From: Oxyruncus cristatus
Lineage: Eukaryota; Chordata; Aves; Passeriformes; Cotingidae
Reading direction: 5' to 3'
DNA: 64,000 nucleotides
Assembly (NCBI GenBank): GCA_013399855.1
Contig: VXAY01006690.1
Coordinates: 1,095,667-1,159,666, forward strand
The stretch's first letter is position 1. Each line of letters starts with the position of its first letter. Shown piece by piece: positions 61,067 to 64,000 of the stretch. The notes under the pieces are model-generated. The model was not told where the DNA came from. It was given only the letters and a program-made list of their open reading frames with translations, and ran no database searches. Both the position numbers and the translations under genes were made by a program.

Positions 61067-64000
61067 TTAACTTGGAGAATAATTTAAAGTTCATCAGAAC
61101 TACAAAAACACTGAATTTCAACAAAATTGTAAAAAAAGTAAAAGTAAAAAGTAAAAAGACAAGATAAACCAAATTGCATAGTCAGGTAACTGCAAAATAC
61201 TCTTATTTTAGATATGATGATGAAGGGAAAAAAGTTAAAAAACATAAAAAGAAAGTAATTACTTTGAAAAAGTAAACAGAGCCAGCATATATTTAGAATG
61301 TAAACTTGAAATTCAAGACAAAGCAAATTATCAGTAAGATAGAAGTAGAAACTGAAATGACTGGAAAACAGAAAAGAGCAAGTTCAATTCACTATTCTAC
61401 AGATGAATTGCAAAATAAAAGAAAGATATAACAGCTGAAAATTAAGATTTAGGGTGGGTTATTGAAGTACATTCCCTTAAAATCAATGGGTTTAGTAGTT
61501 TACAAATGATCACAAACGTAAATCTATTAATTTTATATTGTCTTTTCAACTGGAGTATCTACGTTTTGTTGCAGTTCTTGTAAGTAGACCTTGACCTAAA
61601 TAAACTGAGATTAAGCAAACCCTTAAAGAGTTACAGTTAAAAGTATGACCTGCAAAAGATTAGACAAGTAGTCATGCTTCATGCCAAACTATGACCTTCA
61701 TCTAACACACATGTCATGTTCATTTAAGAAAAGTATCTCTACAGAGAAACAGCACTCCTCTCTAAACAATATGGATTGGCATATTTGATTTCATCCAGTG
61801 AGTGGTCCATATAACAGGGGTCTGTATTAGGAAACTTTGCAATGCTCCGTTCGACTGAATGGAAAGCTAAACAAACACTCAGGAGTATATTTTCCCCTTA
61901 GTGCATATGTAACTTCTGTCATTGCTAATGAAGCCTAATTACACTCATTAGTCCTATTCAACACTTTATTTTCAACCTATTAATTGCAATAGGCCTTGTG
62001 CTTTAGTGCAGCAGGAAATAAATCCCACATAAAAGAAAACAATCACCTTCTCTCCATACCATTAGAATTTTGTTCATATTTCAGTATTTCTTTTTATTAA
62101 GAGACTGGAGAATGGGATCTAAAGAAGTCAGAAAACACACTTAATTTTAATAATGTTTATTTAGATTTAATAATTTTGCCTTCTCTTTGTTGCCTATTGC
62201 ATCCTGGTAAATGGAATTAGAAAAAATAACATGTATTTTTCCATGGATTACCTGCATCATTTTAGAGCATCAATCTTCTGCTGGAAACATACACGTAAGA
62301 GAAGCAGCATAATCACCTTGTTTCTAAACAAGTTACTTTATCACGAAAAGGTGCAGAAAACAAAGAAATCCTTTGAGGAATAGTAAGCTAAATAGGGCAC
62401 AGGGATAAATAAATTATAACACAAAGCACTAGTAAGACATGGAGGAAAATCATTTTATCATATGAAATTACTAGACTTCAGCCAGGCTAGAGATTGCCCG
62501 AATATATTACAGAAACAAAAGCTACTACCACTATGAAATCACTTTGAAAATTAAATGTGGTTTGTTTGTTGTTTTTGTTTGTTTTTTTTTTAATAAGGCT
62601 GTTGAGAACTTGGTCATTTAAATACAGACTAAGTTAAATCTATTTTTTTCCTTGTAGGCTATTCTACTTTATATTAATGAGGTCATAGCATTGAAAATAC
62701 TTGCAAATTTATCAATTACAATTAGGGCCTGAGCACTCCATGGCTCCCTAGCATCATTTTTTTCTGAACTGGGATTCAAAATTTGAGCTTTACTTTGCAT
62801 AACTATCATTGCATTTACTCTGGAAAGGTGAATTAGTGCAGTGTTATCAGCCTCACACTGCAGACAATATGAAAGAATAGCTTGGAAAAATACAAGCTGT
62901 CAAACCTACTTTGGCACTTTTAAACACTTTTATTTCATAAATATAGAATACTCTATAATGTGGGAATTTTTTTAATGAAAAATCAATAATTCACATTATG
63001 CTGAAGCCAACACTGACATTGAGTTTGCTGTTTATTCTCTCTATTTGTTCAACTCAAACTTCCCAATAATTATCCACCAGTTCATACTTCTGGCATAAGC
63101 CCTTAGAGATCAGCAGGAGGTTATCAATGAGACAGAGAAACAGCGATGGGAGTGTAAAGAATAATCTATTTAAAACAATAAATTTAGTTATTTATGAAAT
63201 AATGTGGTCACTCAAGCACAGAGACAGAAAGTGGATTAATAGAATAGGACTGTAAATTCCTTTCTCTTCCTTTGTGTTCTAAGTGGAGATCAAGGATATC
63301 ACTGCAAGAACTGAGGAATGGCAGAATGAATAACAGAGCTGAGATTCTTTGAATCTGTTTTCCTGATGTTTTTTTATTATACTTATAACATGCACTATGC
63401 AAAAGGACACTGTATCACAACAAAATAAGCTGAAATAAAGAAAGAAATTAGGGGTCACTGTGCAAATTCTCCTTGTACAATACCAGAGTTGCTATCTGTA
63501 CTCTATAAGATCACAGAAAATACTTGAGATATCAACCTTTTCATAAAATTAAAAAGAAAAATGTATACTCATTCAAAAGCTTTTTCCTGACTTGAGTTCT
63601 GTCCAACTTCAAACACCTCTATACACTTAAGAAATACTTTATGGGCTTGTTAAAGCTTTCACTGCAGCCCCATGGTGATGATGGTAAATCAGCCAACTAA
63701 ATGGGTATATATATATAGGCAAACCCCAAAGCTGGCATAAGCAACATTACCTCCACTAACACCAGTCCTACTGTATCTACTTTCACTACAGTGCTTTGGG
63801 CCTTGAGAATCCAAAGCTTTACAGATCTCCTCTAACGAAAAGCTCTTACAACATTTTGATAAATGATCAGCATATGCTAGCATTAAATAGCAAGCAGTGC
63901 TACAACTACCCATTTATCTTCTTCGCCCAGCTCCAGGGACACCACAGTAGAAGTGTTCTAAGCAAGAATGTGCTCCATATCATACATATGCATCAACAAA
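61067..64000. other. Intronic stretch without recognised genes
   Basis: AT-rich intron to the window edge. It has a T/G-rich patch at about 62561-62593 and a short TA run near 63707-63717. A candidate regulatory block is listed at 61900-62040. Confidence 0.55.
61900..62040. promoter_or_regulatory. Candidate non-coding regulatory block with clustered TAAT cores
   Basis: GCTAATGAAG, CCTAATTACACTCATTAG and TATTAATTGCAATAGG fall within about 80 bases, giving several homeodomain-type cores with little low-complexity sequence. The appearance is typical of developmental enhancers, but chance in AT-rich DNA is possible. Confidence 0.2.

Larger units (their letters stand above)
33639..64000 (-). other. 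KCNMA1: 3' part of KCNMA1 intron 1 (upstream of the S1 exon)
   Basis: This is the sequence 5' of the S1 exon in gene orientation. The first coding exon of KCNMA1, with the low-complexity N-terminus and the S0 helix, is not visible, so the intron extends past the right edge. It holds most of the mobile-element load of the window, including a CR1 split by an LTR. Confidence 0.8.

Noticed and set aside
1..64000. tRNA, rRNA, microRNA precursor, CRISPR array, or prokaryotic or viral gene cluster
   Set aside because: Nothing with the required structure was seen by eye on either strand. The sequence reads as vertebrate intron.

Overview
The window looks like avian nuclear DNA from the inside of one very large gene. 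It is AT-rich, has no operon-like coding density, and carries several truncated CR1 retrotransposons whose 3' ends are of the type seen in birds, plus pieces of avian-type endogenous-retrovirus LTR. A passerine or other neoavian is my guess; the species cannot be named from this window.

The one coding feature I can support is a 62-nt internal exon on the minus strand (33577-33638). It has a clear 3' splice site (pyrimidine tract plus AG) and a strong GTGAGT donor. It encodes [20 protein letters not shown], the S1 transmembrane segment of the large-conductance calcium- and voltage-activated potassium channel (BK, Slo1), so the gene is KCNMA1. By my recollection of the gene structure this is exon 2. 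The rest of the window is then the end of intron 1 (33639-64000, upstream in the gene) and the start of intron 2 (33576 down to 1).

Layout of the intron 2 part (1-33576): a GC-rich, CpG-poor island at 3365-3725; CR1 copies at 6511-6986, 18102-18192, 24763-25140 and 28216-28270; a perfect 23-bp tandem duplication at 10535-10580; a pair of hairpin-forming inverted repeats at 11482-11560; an A/C-rich low-complexity tract at 18481-18634; and some blocks that could be conserved regulatory DNA.

Layout of the intron 1 part (33639-64000): a 29-bp direct duplication (34647-34710); an A/C-rich tract (35067-35291); a CR1 at 49892-51287 split by a 1.1-kb LTR (50003-51106) with a perfect 5-bp target-site duplication and a 514-base assembly gap inside it; a longer CR1 at 51625-52356; another LTR fragment (53461-53640); and further CR1 pieces at 56450-56907, 60735-60845 and 60952-61066.

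I found no RNA gene, CRISPR array, second gene or complete mobile element. The other open frames are short, lack recognisable domains and behave as chance frames in AT-rich intron. I did not find a convincing new biological system. The best leads are the exon identification, the LTR-in-CR1 nest with its gap, the inverted repeats, the unexplained GC-rich island and the candidate enhancer-like blocks.
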